Virus record (IMG/VR): IMGVR_UViG_3300030202_003256
Span: 1 to 64,000 of that record
Source: a virus
Reading direction: 5' to 3' (one strand)
Length of the DNA stretch: 64,000 bases
Numbering within the stretch: the first letter of the stretch is position 1; each line of letters opens with the position of its first letter. The position numbers were made by a program, and so were the translations under genes. The notes beneath the pieces are model-generated. The model was given only the letters and a program-made list of their open reading frames with translations, did no database searches and had not been told where the DNA came from. Positions 6,980 to 16,018 of this stretch are shown piece by piece.

Positions 6980-9055
6980 TTAAAAACAACCACCGTCACC
7001 AGTAGTCCCTGGTTTTATTAATCCGGGTCCAACAGGTGTTAGAACCTGACCCATCATTATTGATATTTTAACTTTTTCATTATCTATCCTTTCTTCATCT
7101 CTAGCTTCACCATTTAGAAAAAATGCTTTAGCCATCTGATTTGGACTACCGTCGGGTAGGTCTCCTATTGGAAGACCGGCAGACTCCATTTTACCTATAA
7201 ACTTTTCAAAAGCCCCTAAATTACTATAACCAGGTTTTAGTCTGGATGCGGCAAGTAGAAAAGGAGGTACACCAAAAGGAATATCAGGTAAATTAGCTGA
7301 TAGTACACCCAATAGTATGTCAAATATTTCTTTACAACTTTTAGCTTCCTGTAAAGCTATAATTAAAGGGAGTAGTAAATCCAATAATCGTCTAATTAAT
7401 CGAATTTTCTTTTTATTCATAGCATCCAACTTCCTTTTTATTAAATCCCTAATTAAACGTAGTAATATATTTTTTACTAAAATTAGTATGTGTCTAGCTA
7501 CCCTAGCTAAAAATTCTTTCACAACTCTTATAATTACTCTTTTAAATAATTTACCAAAAAGCTCAATATTTGTAGAAAGAGCACCGTTTTGGTTTAGTAG
7601 TTTACTAGTTATTACAACAGGTAGTATGGCTTTAGAACTTAAAATACAGTAAGTTAGTATTTGTGGCATTTTCTTAATTAAATTCTCTTTAAAATCAATC
7701 TCTACTGGAAGACTGATTGACCCTAGACTAATGTCGTAACCAGCTTTTGAAGCCGAAGAGGACGCGGCCCTTTGTAAAACCAGGTCAAAAGCTTTCAATT
7801 GTTCATCTATTACTGGAGAAGCTAATATTTCATCACAACCATCATCTATAACACCATTATCTACCGGTATATCTACTTGCCCACAACTAACCAAAGACAA
7901 AACATTCTTAGACTTTCTTTCCACCTCTAAAATTATATTTCTTTCCTCCTCAACATTGAACTCAAAAAAACTATCATCATCGTATAATTCTGAAAGATAA
8001 TTAACCGATTCAGTATTCGGACCAACTAAATCTGCTCCATCACATGACTCTAACATATTTTCCACCGCAGACATAAATTTTTGTAACCCTAATGAATCTT
8101 CTATAGAAAAAGATTGGTTTCTTACACTCATAAAACCACTTAGAATCTCCATTAATGCACCTAACATATTTTGAAGTTCTATAATTCTAACATTGTCAAA
8201 GTAATCTTTTAAAAACTCGACAAAAGTAAATTTAGTAGCGAGAGGATTAGCAGCTAATGGTGCATTTTGGAAATTTACTGTATTTGCTGGGTCATCTTTA
8301 TAATAAGGTAATATTGTAAATATCCCCGCAGAAGCTGTAATATCAAACAAAGCTCTTCCACTCGCACCATAAACAGTTTGTGTAACACCAGGTGTAGTAT
8401 ATATTAAGTCCCTCAGAAATCGATTCATAGAAAATGGGGTGTTACCAGGTGGGTATCCAACATTCCAGTTAGTCTGTTCATACATGTATTTACCGACCGC
8501 ACTAGCAGGGTCATTAAATAACTGTTTTAATAAATCTACTTCAGCAACTTCAATTTGTAGTGGTGCACTTAATCCGTCTCCAACCACAGGTACTAACATA
8601 GACATGTCACAATTGAATGCTTTTAGCAATTCTTCAAAAAGAATGTCGTCTACTCTAGGTAATACTTCTAACATAGAGGTTCTAATTATTTGGTCTAATT
8701 GTCGTAACCATGGGTCATTGGTGGTAGATAAACCAAATCTAGTACTAAAAGCTTTTTTAGTTTTTTTAACTATACCATCACCTTTAACCCCACCTCTAGT
8801 TTTTTGTTTTTCAGCAGCCATGGTATAACCCTTAGCTTTAAATTTTGTTCTATTTTGTTTGTGGGATTTAAGACTTTTTAATAAATCTAGTAAAAAAGGT
8901 AGAGGGTTATTTGTAATATCTCTTAAAGCCGCAAAAGTTTGTTTCCACTGTTCAAGATTTTCTCGACTACGTTGTTCGTCAGTAGCGTCCAAAAAGGCCA
9001 TAAGACCTTGAACTTTACTAAATATGTCTTTTTGTTGTTGTATTGGGTCCGCCAT
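6980..9055 (-). CDS. Large tail/baseplate structural protein, unknown family
   Basis: The 691-residue protein is mostly helical. A long, strongly basic and hydrophobic stretch runs from about residue 490 to 590 (ARVARHILILVKNILLRLIR, then IRLIRRLLDLLLPLIIAL), which looks like amphipathic helices of a tail-hub or membrane-interacting element. The C-terminus is Gly/Pro-rich (LTPVGPGLIKPGTTGDGG). There is no enzymatic motif. It is two bases from the next upstream gene and lies beside the gp5-like hub protein, so a hub or tube-associated role is the best guess. A gp29-like role is possible, but a better tape-measure candidate is encoded at 53770. Confidence 0.6.
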   Translation of the reverse strand: MADPIQQQKDIFSKVQGLMAFLDATDEQRSRENLEQWKQTFAALRDITNNPLPFLLDLLKSLKSHKQNRTKFKAKGYTMAAEKQKTRGGVKGDGIVKKTKKAFSTRFGLSTTNDPWLRQLDQIIRTSMLEVLPRVDDILFEELLKAFNCDMSMLVPVVGDGLSAPLQIEVAEVDLLKQLFNDPASAVGKYMYEQTNWNVGYPPGNTPFSMNRFLRDLIYTTPGVTQTVYGASGRALFDITASAGIFTILPYYKDDPANTVNFQNAPLAANPLATKFTFVEFLKDYFDNVRIIELQNMLGALMEILSGFMSVRNQSFSIEDSLGLQKFMSAVENMLESCDGADLVGPNTESVNYLSELYDDDSFFEFNVEEERNIILEVERKSKNVLSLVSCGQVDIPVDNGVIDDGCDEILASPVIDEQLKAFDLVLQRAASSSASKAGYDISLGSISLPVEIDFKENLIKKMPQILTYCILSSKAILPVVITSKLLNQNGALSTNIELFGKLFKRVIIRVVKEFLARVARHILILVKNILLRLIRDLIKRKLDAMNKKKIRLIRRLLDLLLPLIIALQEAKSCKEIFDILLGVLSANLPDIPFGVPPFLLAASRLKPGYSNLGAFEKFIGKMESAGLPIGDLPDGSPNQMAKAFFLNGEARDEERIDNEKVKISIMMGQVLTPVGPGLIKPGTTGDGGCF

Positions 9056-9057
9056 AA

Positions 9058-9435
9058 TTAAATTTTATAATTTAAATTATCACCCTCGTCTTGAGTCTCT
9101 TGTGTTTTTGTTACTAGTTCATTAATAGCCTCTCTAATATCACCATCAATAGATAAACCAGAACTAGAAACTTCCATATTTTTAGACGCTATAGTTGCTA
9201 ATAATTTAGAAAGTTGTAACTTTTTATCTATGGCAGAGTCAATAATTTTTTGTTGTTCTTTTAAAACAGGACCAATTAAAGACATGTCCGCCGCTTCTTT
9301 CATAAACCCAATCATTTTATTTTGTATTCTAATGGCTGTAGTTCTTTGTTCTACACACTCATTATAAATTTCCTGCATAAGTGCTACTGCACTATCATGG
9401 GTTAATTTTATTTCTTTTCTTTTTGGTCTAGGCAT
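9058..9435 (-). CDS. Small helical protein, unknown (tail operon)
   Basis: The 125-residue protein has a basic N-terminus (PRPKRKEIKLTHDSAVALMQ) and a long helical body (KEQQKIIDSAIDKKLQLSKL). It has no motif I recognise. A candidate late-promoter motif ends four bases before its ATG, so its transcript would be nearly leaderless. It starts the minus-strand tail operon and is two bases from the 691-residue structural gene. A small assembly factor or oligomeric connector would fit its size and composition. Confidence 0.6.
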   Translation of the reverse strand: MPRPKRKEIKLTHDSAVALMQEIYNECVEQRTTAIRIQNKMIGFMKEAADMSLIGPVLKEQQKIIDSAIDKKLQLSKLLATIASKNMEVSSSGLSIDGDIREAINELVTKTQETQDEGDNLNYKI

Positions 9436-9438
9436 ACC

Positions 9439-9446
9439 TATAAATA
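9439..9446 (-). promoter_or_regulatory. Candidate late promoter motif TATTTATA
   Basis: On the minus strand GATATTTATAGGTATG places the motif 11 bases before the ATG at 9435. The short distance would give a leaderless or near-leaderless transcript. Confidence 0.45.
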
Positions 9447-9451
9447 TCTAT

Positions 9452-10156
9452 TTACTGGTTTAGTATAGCCACTAGTATGTCTTTGTATATATTTTTGTAT
9501 GGTTTTAAAGCGGACCTAATTTCTTTAGTGGTCAAACCACTCATTTCACGCAATTGGTATAGTATTATATTTTTATTAAATTTATTACCTTTACCAGCGA
9601 TAAAAATGGTTTGGTAGTTTTCAAAAACATCTATTAAGCAATATCCTATTTTTTCTTCGTTAATACTTAAACGATTATTAGCTACAAAATCTTTAATTTC
9701 TAAAATTAATTTTTTAATAATATTTTCTATGGGTAGTTGGTCATCGTTAAACATTGTATAGGAATACTTTTCATTTTGTTCCATACTACCAGATATATCC
9801 TCATATGAAATTTTTCTATTCCTATCTCTATTATCTTTCATTATCTGACCCATTAAATAATTTTTACATATGGTACCGAAATAAGAATAAGCTTTTTTTC
9901 CTTTAGCTGGTTTAAATTTTTCCATTTTTGTAACTAAAAATGACAAAGTATCTGTATGAATATCCGTAAACTCCATACCTGGCCTATATAACCTATAACG
10001 TCTTATGATACTTTCTATCATTTTTATTAGTGGGTCACGAAGAGAATCGTTATAAACTTTATTTTTTTCATCCCAGGTAGTTGCCGTAAGAAAAACTCTC
10101 ACAGCAAATTCCTGTTCCGGTCCAAAATACTGTTTAGTAAGTGGTTTTCTTCCCAT
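9452..10156 (-). CDS. Late-transcription sigma factor, gp55-like
   Basis: The 234-residue protein has the sigma-70 region-2 signature. A basic helix IESIIRRYRLYRPGMEFTDI is followed by KPAKGKKAYSYFGTICKNYL and IMKDNRDRNRK, which is the arrangement used to bind the RNA polymerase clamp helices and melt the -10 region. No long region 4 for -35 recognition is evident, as in T4 gp55, which recognises a single -10-like late element. The C-terminal part contains a helix-rich segment (LREMSGLTTKEIRSALKPYK). It would redirect host RNA polymerase to late promoters; the TATTTATA motifs in this window are its likely targets. It sits immediately before the glycan island. Confidence 0.82.
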   Translation of the reverse strand: MGRKPLTKQYFGPEQEFAVRVFLTATTWDEKNKVYNDSLRDPLIKMIESIIRRYRLYRPGMEFTDIHTDTLSFLVTKMEKFKPAKGKKAYSYFGTICKNYLMGQIMKDNRDRNRKISYEDISGSMEQNEKYSYTMFNDDQLPIENIIKKLILEIKDFVANNRLSINEEKIGYCLIDVFENYQTIFIAGKGNKFNKNIILYQLREMSGLTTKEIRSALKPYKNIYKDILVAILNQ

Positions 10157-10953
10157 TATCCCTCAAATTCAACCTGTCTGTCTTTAGTGAAAAAATATTC
10201 TTTTTTTGCGGTATCCACCCAAAACTTAGCTTCGTCTGGTCCAATTTTTAAACTATCGTCAAATTTATATTTCCAGAATAGAGATTTATCCCTTTGATTT
10301 ACGTGTTTATAACCCACTTTTGGTATAGTCATAATTACAGTGTCATTGTAGGTCGCACGTAATAAAAACTCGTAATTGAATGTAAGTTTCATAGAAGATT
10401 TAAAACCACCGATACTTTCGAATTTATCTTTTTTCATTACCATACCACTAACTTGGAAATTTTGGTATTTTAGTAGTGTATTGTTATCTAGATAACCCAT
10501 ATCTTCTGAGAATCCCATGGCCCATAAAGCTTCATTTGTAAAACCTAGGAATTGACCTACCTGGTCAGTATCAACAACTAAAGGTAGAAATACGTCAACA
10601 TCTTTGTAATGCGGAGCGTATAAATCAAATTGTTTAAACCATATGTTGGAATACTCATCATCATATTCTAATATAGAAAATAATTCTGTCTCACATTTAG
10701 ATACCCCCAAATTTATTTGCCCACAATAAGTTGTATCTTTATCGTTATAAATAATTTTTGTTTCTACACCTGTAGTGTTTTCAAGGTTATCCATATATTC
10801 TTTTATTTCTTTATCCTCAGCACAAACTATTAATAGTTTACCTGGTTTTACTTGTGACTGTTCCAAACTCTTAAGTGATTTAGGGAACCAGTTGTTAAAA
10901 TCATCCGATACATCATGTACGGGAAGTATAATTGTGATGTCTTTGCTATTCAT
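10156..10953 (-). CDS. Family 2 glycosyltransferase (GT-A)
   Basis: The 265-residue protein starts with the GT2 nucleotide-binding strand (DITIILPVHDVSDDFNNWFP). The segment FSILEYDDEYSNIWF carries the acidic motif in the usual place of the metal-binding DxD. It has no membrane segment and is probably cytoplasmic, transferring a sugar from a nucleotide-sugar donor. Acceptor and donor cannot be read from sequence. It overlaps the sigma-factor start by one base and is followed upstream by another glycosyltransferase, so it belongs to the glycan island. Confidence 0.8.
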   Translation of the reverse strand: MNSKDITIILPVHDVSDDFNNWFPKSLKSLEQSQVKPGKLLIVCAEDKEIKEYMDNLENTTGVETKIIYNDKDTTYCGQINLGVSKCETELFSILEYDDEYSNIWFKQFDLYAPHYKDVDVFLPLVVDTDQVGQFLGFTNEALWAMGFSEDMGYLDNNTLLKYQNFQVSGMVMKKDKFESIGGFKSSMKLTFNYEFLLRATYNDTVIMTIPKVGYKHVNQRDKSLFWKYKFDDSLKIGPDEAKFWVDTAKKEYFFTKDRQVEFEG

Positions 10954-10964
10954 TTTTGTATTTT

Positions 10965-12026
10965 TTAAGAATTTTCACCTACCGGTGTAAGTTTATTTAT
11001 TGAAGATTCAAATTCAGTAATTTTCTCATTAAATAATGACTGAAAATAATCTAGTACTTCTTTACGTTCACTACCCTCTAAAAAATCAGAAGAAGTTTCT
11101 TTCATTTTACTGTATAATGTTTCAGGTACAGAATCCTCCAACCAATTCTTTAGAAAACCAGAAGTTATCTCTACTATTTTTGATTCATCAAATACCCAAA
11201 TACCATTACCTTCAGTTAACCAATCAGGTTTCATCACAGGTAACGTACCAATACAAGGAGTACCACATCTCATAGACTCCAATGGAAAAGTACCGAAACT
11301 TGAAATCCTATCAACCCAAATAGATGCACATGATTCACTTAATGTTTTAGCGAATTCTTTTCTAGATAAACCTCTCATATCTCTAAATGTAATCCATTTG
11401 AATTGTGGGTTTTGTAAATAAAATGATTTAATTATTTTCATAGTGTCTCTTTGTTCTCTAGTATGTACTGCAATCGTAGGTTTTTTTGGTTTTTCACCAC
11501 TTTTAAAGTATTCCGGTATAGATGGTTTGATTACTGTGGATTCTATCGTCGGAAATAATTTTTTGATGTATTCTTTTTGAGCCTCAGAAGTAGTGATACA
11601 TTTTGTAACACCATAATTAGACCAACCAAATCCAGGATTTAAAGTTTCTAAAATATAATCATAGGCTTGACTAAAAACTATCTTAGTACATGGCATATTT
11701 ACTATTTGCTCTAATACGTGACCATATAATTCTGGTACCACAACTATATCAGCCGGACCAACCTTTAGTTGACCTTCCTCTATGTTTGCGTGTGGTAATT
11801 CACTATATTCTGTGTCTAACCATTCAGACACACCTTTATAATCTTTCTTCTCATATAAGATTTCTGCTTGATATCCTGCTTCTCTTAAATATTTTACATA
11901 CTGATATGTGGTCGCGACAGATGCAGAGGCCGCACCACCAGTATCTTGTGTTAGAAAGTAAATTTTAGATTCTTTATTCTTAATTCTTTCTAGACCGTTT
12001 TGTAATTGAGTCAATTGTTGTTCCAT
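10965..12026 (-). CDS. GT-B fold glycosyltransferase
   Basis: The 353-residue protein has a Rossmann-like N-terminus (KIYFLTQDTGGAASASVATT) with a Gly/Ala-rich loop. The C-terminal half contains the donor-binding pattern of GT4-like enzymes (RISSFGTFPLESMRCGTPCI), where Glu and the following small residues contact the nucleotide sugar. It should therefore be a retaining glycosyltransferase of GT4 type. It lies 12 bases from the preceding GT2 gene and six bases from a small unknown gene. Donor and acceptor are unknown. Confidence 0.8.
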   Translation of the reverse strand: MEQQLTQLQNGLERIKNKESKIYFLTQDTGGAASASVATTYQYVKYLREAGYQAEILYEKKDYKGVSEWLDTEYSELPHANIEEGQLKVGPADIVVVPELYGHVLEQIVNMPCTKIVFSQAYDYILETLNPGFGWSNYGVTKCITTSEAQKEYIKKLFPTIESTVIKPSIPEYFKSGEKPKKPTIAVHTREQRDTMKIIKSFYLQNPQFKWITFRDMRGLSRKEFAKTLSESCASIWVDRISSFGTFPLESMRCGTPCIGTLPVMKPDWLTEGNGIWVFDESKIVEITSGFLKNWLEDSVPETLYSKMKETSSDFLEGSERKEVLDYFQSLFNEKITEFESSINKLTPVGENS

Positions 12027-12032
12027 AGTTAT

Positions 12033-12335
12033 TTATAATTTTTTTATTATGTTATATTTTATTAGGGTGTTTATAGCTATCTTGGAGGAGACAGGTAATT
12101 TATTTAGTGATATGACACCTAAAGTATCATCTATATCATCTACTGTATTACAAACAGTATCTAACATTAATTTAAAAAACTCAAACTTAGGTAAATTAAG
12201 TTCTAATTTTTCTTTACCATCTTCAGTTAGTGTAAGCATATCCACATTATTTAATAATTCGTCTATATCTAAATATAGATTTTCATTACCTATATTAAGT
12301 TTTAAATTAGTTATTGTATTTCTTTTATTTGCCAT
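12033..12335 (-). CDS. Small conserved-looking protein, unknown
   Basis: The 100-residue acidic protein (NLYLDIDELLNNVDMLTLTE) was not recognised. It has no membrane segment or metal motif. Its start overlaps the end of the HAD-like gene by 25 bases, indicating translational coupling. The gene lies at the junction between glycosyltransferases and the HAD/PhoH pair. Confidence 0.55.
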   Translation of the reverse strand: MANKRNTITNLKLNIGNENLYLDIDELLNNVDMLTLTEDGKEKLELNLPKFEFFKLMLDTVCNTVDDIDDTLGVISLNKLPVSSKIAINTLIKYNIIKKL

Positions 12336-12889
12336 ATATTTTCGACATTTAATGAGTCTAACTCTTTTAGATTATTTATTCTTAAATCACAATCATATGA
12401 AGTATTATAGTTTTGGTCAATAATTATTAACTTTTTATTTGACGGCTTAGATTCTATAACATCAATATCACTAGTTATAAATAAATCTGTACCCTTCCAC
12501 ATATCCCCCAAACTTTCCGTATCATAAAATATAATTTCATCACAAACTAAACCATACTTAGCCAAAAACCATAAAGTTGCTGATTTACCCCTACCTAGGT
12601 CGTCACTAACAATCCTCAACTTATAATCAACAGGAAGTTGTTTGTACAATTCCACCAAATGAGAAATAACCCCATTTTCAATTTCCTTAGATTGGCCGAA
12701 TATTTCCATGGGTGCTTCTTCATATAAAAAATTGTATAATTCATCCTCATTTTTAAAATGTGTGTATTCCATAAGATTTGGTGTCACTACTTCAGATTTA
12801 ACTTCTCTATCCTCGTATTTTTCATAAACCTCCTCAAACTTTAAAAGGACATTCCTTAACACACCATTTATATTTATACTAATTTTCAT
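12311..12889 (-). CDS. HAD-like (5'-nucleotidase type) protein with lost catalytic aspartates
   Basis: The 192-residue protein has the outline of phage and bacterial HAD proteins related to 5'(3')-deoxyribonucleotidases. It begins MKISININGVLRN, where active relatives have DxDGVLRD. The nucleophile and acid/base Asp positions are N6 and N8, encoded by AAT. Later family elements are kept: a strand with Ser-Asp (LRIVSDDLGRGKSA), a Lys in that segment, and a C-terminal IITSDI/IDQNY-type region. It should be unable to form a phospho-Asp intermediate and may be a pseudoenzyme with a binding role. It precedes PhoH's end by 12 bases. Confidence 0.7.
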   Translation of the reverse strand: MKISININGVLRNVLLKFEEVYEKYEDREVKSEVVTPNLMEYTHFKNEDELYNFLYEEAPMEIFGQSKEIENGVISHLVELYKQLPVDYKLRIVSDDLGRGKSATLWFLAKYGLVCDEIIFYDTESLGDMWKGTDLFITSDIDVIESKPSNKKLIIIDQNYNTSYDCDLRINNLKELDSLNVENIWQIKEIQ

Positions 12890-12901
12890 ATTTAAACCTA
12901 A

Positions 12902-13648
12902 TTACTTTCCATTCTTTTGTAAAGAATCAAATACTCTTTCTATTTTTGCTATTAATGGATTTCTAACCACATCTGATTTATTAAATTGTATACAACCAAT
13001 TTCATCTATGTGTTGAAAATGGTCCATTAAAAAGGTTAATCCATTACCCCCTTTGGAGTCTTGTTGTCTTTCGTCACCTAAAAATATCATTTTAGAGTCT
13101 TTACCTAAACGGGTCATAATAGTTCTTATATTTTCTTGAGAAATATTTTGTGCTTCATCTATAATAATAATCGACCTATCTAGGTTGATTCCTCTCATAT
13201 AAGCAATAGGTAACTCTTCTATAGTTTTTAACTCCCTAAGTCTAGAGGTAATAGTTTGTCCCACCAACTTCTCAAAGTTATGTACAAATGAAAACATAAA
13301 AGGTTCCATTTTTTCTCTTAAACCACCTTTTAAAAATCCAATCTCTTCATTTTTAAGGGTAGTCACAGATTTTACAATTACAATTTTTTTGTACTTAGCA
13401 TAACGTTTGATTAGTTTTAGTGCTTCAGCACACGCTAAATAAGTTTTACCAGTACCAGCAGGTCCTGAACAAATAACCACTTCTTTTTCTTTTATAGCAT
13501 TTACTAAAGCTTTTTGGTTTTCTGTTTTACATTTAACACTTATCGTCATAGTGTCCGAAAGTCTTTTTTCTTCGGTATTATTCTGATAAATCCATTCTTC
13601 TACCTCCATTTGTTCCTCTTTACTTAATCTTTTACTTCTTCTTCCCAT
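12902..13648 (-). CDS. phoH: PhoH-like ATPase
   Basis: The 248-residue protein contains a Walker A motif GPAGTGKT at residues 62-69 and a Walker B IIIIDEAQN at about 166-174, plus the PhoH motif GDERQQDSKGG. PhoH-like proteins are P-loop ATPases common in marine and other T4-like phages. In bacteria some are linked to RNA metabolism and phosphate starvation, but the phage role is not settled. The N-terminus is short and basic (GRRSKRLSKEEQ) with no extra nuclease domain. It lies between the HAD-like gene and the deoxy-sugar genes. Confidence 0.92.
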   Translation of the reverse strand: MGRRSKRLSKEEQMEVEEWIYQNNTEEKRLSDTMTISVKCKTENQKALVNAIKEKEVVICSGPAGTGKTYLACAEALKLIKRYAKYKKIVIVKSVTTLKNEEIGFLKGGLREKMEPFMFSFVHNFEKLVGQTITSRLRELKTIEELPIAYMRGINLDRSIIIIDEAQNISQENIRTIMTRLGKDSKMIFLGDERQQDSKGGNGLTFLMDHFQHIDEIGCIQFNKSDVVRNPLIAKIERVFDSLQKNGK

Positions 13649-13666
13649 TATTAATATTTAAAATTT

Positions 13667-14638
13667 TTATTTTCTAGATGATTCATAATTATTTATAAAC
13701 CAGTTAATTGTTTTCTCTAAACCCTTTTCTATGCTAGTAAATTTAAAATCAGGTAAGTAAGATAATAACTTACTGTTATCACTAGGTTTTCTAAATTGTC
13801 CATCAGGTTTGTCATCTTGCCACACCACATTACCTCTAAAGTCCATATATTTTACAATTAACTCTACTACTGTTTTAATTGATACTTCTTCAGAGGTTGA
13901 TAATATGATAGGTTCCTCCTCATTGTAATTTTCTAAAATCCATTCTGTTAATCTACCTATATCTTCAGAGTATATAAACTCTCTAAGAGGTTTACCAGAA
14001 CCCCAAACTTTAAAATCACCACCAGTCTTTTTGGCCAAATAACATTTATGTATTAAAGACGGGATGACATGACCATTTTCTAAGTTAAAGTTATCTTTAG
14101 GCCCATATATATTTGTAGGTATTACTGATACGTAATTTAAACCATATTGTTCTCTATAAGCTTTTAATTGTATATCGGCCATTCTTTTAGCATAAGCATA
14201 GGGGTAGTTTGATGTGTGAGGTTCACCTAGATGAATCTTTTTTTCAGTTAGTGGGTATGTAACGTCTGCGGGGAAAACACAAGTAGATAAGAACGAAACT
14301 AATTTCTTAACACCATACTTTCTACAAGATTCTATAACATTAGTGTTAATCATTATGTTATCATAAAAAAATTCTCCTTTAAAATTCATATTACCACCTA
14401 AACCACCAACTTTTCCAGCACAATGAATTACGTTTAGTGGTTTAGTGTTAAAGAATAAATCGTCACAAACTTTAGGGTCCCGCAAATCAAATTCACTACC
14501 AATTCTTAAGTCACAATCTATTGTAGAACCAACCAAACCGTTACCACCAGTAACTAGTAATTTAGGTCTAGATACATGTACCTCACCAACATCTAATATT
14601 TCTAAACTATTTTTCATAGTACTCCAACCAATATTCAA
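13667..14638 (-). CDS. GDP-L-fucose synthase / GDP-colitose synthase-like
   Basis: This short-chain dehydrogenase of 323 residues has the NADP-binding LLVTGGNGLVGS at about residues 27-38. The active-site set of Fcl enzymes is present: S118-T119-C120, Y147 and K151, and His190 in GHVIPSL, the cysteine and histidine used for epimerisation. It should epimerise and reduce a GDP-4-keto-6-deoxy-hexose. With a ColD-like gene nearby, the product could be GDP-L-colitose, or GDP-L-fucose if it uses the Gmd product directly. An internal ATG at 14617 (MKNSLEIL) overlaps the Gmd stop by 11 bases and may be the true start. Confidence 0.87.
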   Translation of the reverse strand: MNIGWSTMKNSLEILDVGEVHVSRPKLLVTGGNGLVGSTIDCDLRIGSEFDLRDPKVCDDLFFNTKPLNVIHCAGKVGGLGGNMNFKGEFFYDNIMINTNVIESCRKYGVKKLVSFLSTCVFPADVTYPLTEKKIHLGEPHTSNYPYAYAKRMADIQLKAYREQYGLNYVSVIPTNIYGPKDNFNLENGHVIPSLIHKCYLAKKTGGDFKVWGSGKPLREFIYSEDIGRLTEWILENYNEEEPIILSTSEEVSIKTVVELIVKYMDFRGNVVWQDDKPDGQFRKPSDNSKLLSYLPDFKFTSIEKGLEKTINWFINNYESSRK

Positions 14639-15581
14639 TCATTTCATCCATCATATCTTCGAAACTATATTTAGGTTTCCAGGACAAAACTTTTTTTATT
14701 TTTGAACAATCACCTTTCAGGTGTTTTAACTCTTCTGGTCTTAAATATTTATCATCAATAACAACATATTTTTCCCAATCTAATTCTAAAGATGAAAAAA
14801 CATACCCAACTAAATCTTTAACTGTGTGTGATATTCCAGTAGAACAAACAAAATCTTCTGGTTTATCGTGTTGTAACATTAACCACATACCTTCTACATA
14901 ATCTTTTGCGTGTCCCCAATCTCTACTAGCTTCTAAATTACCTAATTTTAGTTCGTTAGACAACCCTAATTTTATTTTTACAGCTTCTTTAGCAACTTTA
15001 TTAGTTACAAAGTTAATACCTCTTCTTGGTGATTCGTGATTAAACAATATTCCATTAGAAATAAACATTTTATAAGAATTTCTGTAATTTCTACAAATAT
15101 TATAAGAAAATACTTTTGCACAACCATAAGGTGATACTGGATTCATAGGTGTCGTCTCTCTTTGAAACCCATCTTCATCTATATTATTACCAAACATTTC
15201 AGATGAACTTGCCTGATATATTTTAATTTCTTTGTTTGTTAGTCTCACAGCCTCCAACACATTTAAAGTACCTAGTCCGGTTACTTGTGAAGTGTATATT
15301 GGTTGGTCAAAACTAATTCTTACATGTGATTGAGCAGCTAAATTGTAAATTTCGTCAGGTTTACATTTTTGTATAACACTAATTATAGAAGACAAGTCCG
15401 TAAGGTCACCATAGACCAAATTTAGTTTTTTAAATATGTTATCAGGTATCCTAGCTGTTTGATTTTCAGCTACAGAATTTCTTTTTAGGACACCCCAAAC
15501 CTCATATCCTTTTTCTAATAATAATTCTGATAGGTAAGAACCGTCTTGGCCATTTATTCCGGTTATTAGTGCTGTTTTCAT
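14607..15581 (-). CDS. gmd: GDP-mannose 4,6-dehydratase
   Basis: The 324-residue protein is full length for the family. It opens with the NADP-binding ALITGINGQDGSYLSELL and has the typical NLAAQSHVRISFDQP, SSSEMFG, YGCAKVFSYN (YxxxK) and NHESPRRGINFVTNK segments. It converts GDP-mannose to GDP-4-keto-6-deoxy-mannose in the cytoplasm, the common precursor of GDP-fucose, GDP-colitose and GDP-perosamine. All three follow-up enzyme types are encoded next to it. No mannose-1-phosphate guanylyltransferase was seen in the window, so GDP-mannose probably comes from the host. Its ATG overlaps the Nudix stop by four bases. Confidence 0.95.
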   Translation of the reverse strand: MKTALITGINGQDGSYLSELLLEKGYEVWGVLKRNSVAENQTARIPDNIFKKLNLVYGDLTDLSSIISVIQKCKPDEIYNLAAQSHVRISFDQPIYTSQVTGLGTLNVLEAVRLTNKEIKIYQASSSEMFGNNIDEDGFQRETTPMNPVSPYGCAKVFSYNICRNYRNSYKMFISNGILFNHESPRRGINFVTNKVAKEAVKIKLGLSNELKLGNLEASRDWGHAKDYVEGMWLMLQHDKPEDFVCSTGISHTVKDLVGYVFSSLELDWEKYVVIDDKYLRPEELKHLKGDCSKIKKVLSWKPKYSFEDMMDEMIEYWLEYYEK

Positions 15582-16018
15582 TTATTTATTTTTTTAAAAA
15601 TATCTTTTATTACTAAATGAGAATCTTCAGGAGCTTCCATAAACCATCCCCATTTTTTGTGTTCGTTATTTAACGATAATTTACCATTTTTTATTTTTAA
15701 AGTAAAACATACATTAATAGTATGGACGGGAATTCCACTAGGTCCCGTCTTAAAATCTGTTTGTGTGATATCTACCATTTCTATAACTTCACATGTTAGA
15801 CCTGTTTCTTCTTTTACTTTTCTAACTATACCCTCTTCTAGTTTTTCACCTTTTAAAAGTCTTCCACCAGGAAACCACCATTTATTTTTTTCCGGTTCGT
15901 TATCCCTTAATAATAATAAAATACCATTTTCTGTTTGTATAATTCCATCAACACAAATTATAGGCATTAAATCTATAATATTATCGTATAGGTCTTGTGG
16001 AATAAATTCTGTGTTCAT
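15578..16018 (-). CDS. Nudix hydrolase, GDP-mannose mannosyl hydrolase-like
   Basis: The 146-residue protein has a Nudix box at residues 52-74 (GRLLKGEKLEEGIVRKVKEE), in which the position after Arg66 is Lys67 instead of the usual Glu. Altered Nudix boxes are a feature of GDP-mannose mannosyl hydrolases, which hydrolyse GDP-mannose to GDP and mannose at the glycosidic carbon. Position next to gmd and the fucose-synthase-like gene mirrors gmm in colanic-acid clusters. It could tune the GDP-mannose pool or act on a related GDP-sugar. The start overlaps the preceding stop by one base (TAATG). Confidence 0.78.
   Translation of the reverse strand: MNTEFIPQDLYDNIIDLMPIICVDGIIQTENGILLLLRDNEPEKNKWWFPGGRLLKGEKLEEGIVRKVKEETGLTCEVIEMVDITQTDFKTGPSGIPVHTINVCFTLKIKNGKLSLNNEHKKWGWFMEAPEDSHLVIKDIFKKINK

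Noticed and set aside
7317-7652. Plus-strand frame of 111 codons inside the 691-residue tail protein gene
   Set aside because: It is antisense to a long gene with clear neighbours and has no motif or promoter; A/T-rich coding sequence produces such shadows.
12027-12040. TATTTATAA on the plus strand before the minus-strand GT-B gene
   Set aside because: It points away from the nearest downstream plus gene; in the minus direction it reads TATAAATA, the opposite orientation to all other sites, so it is likely chance.
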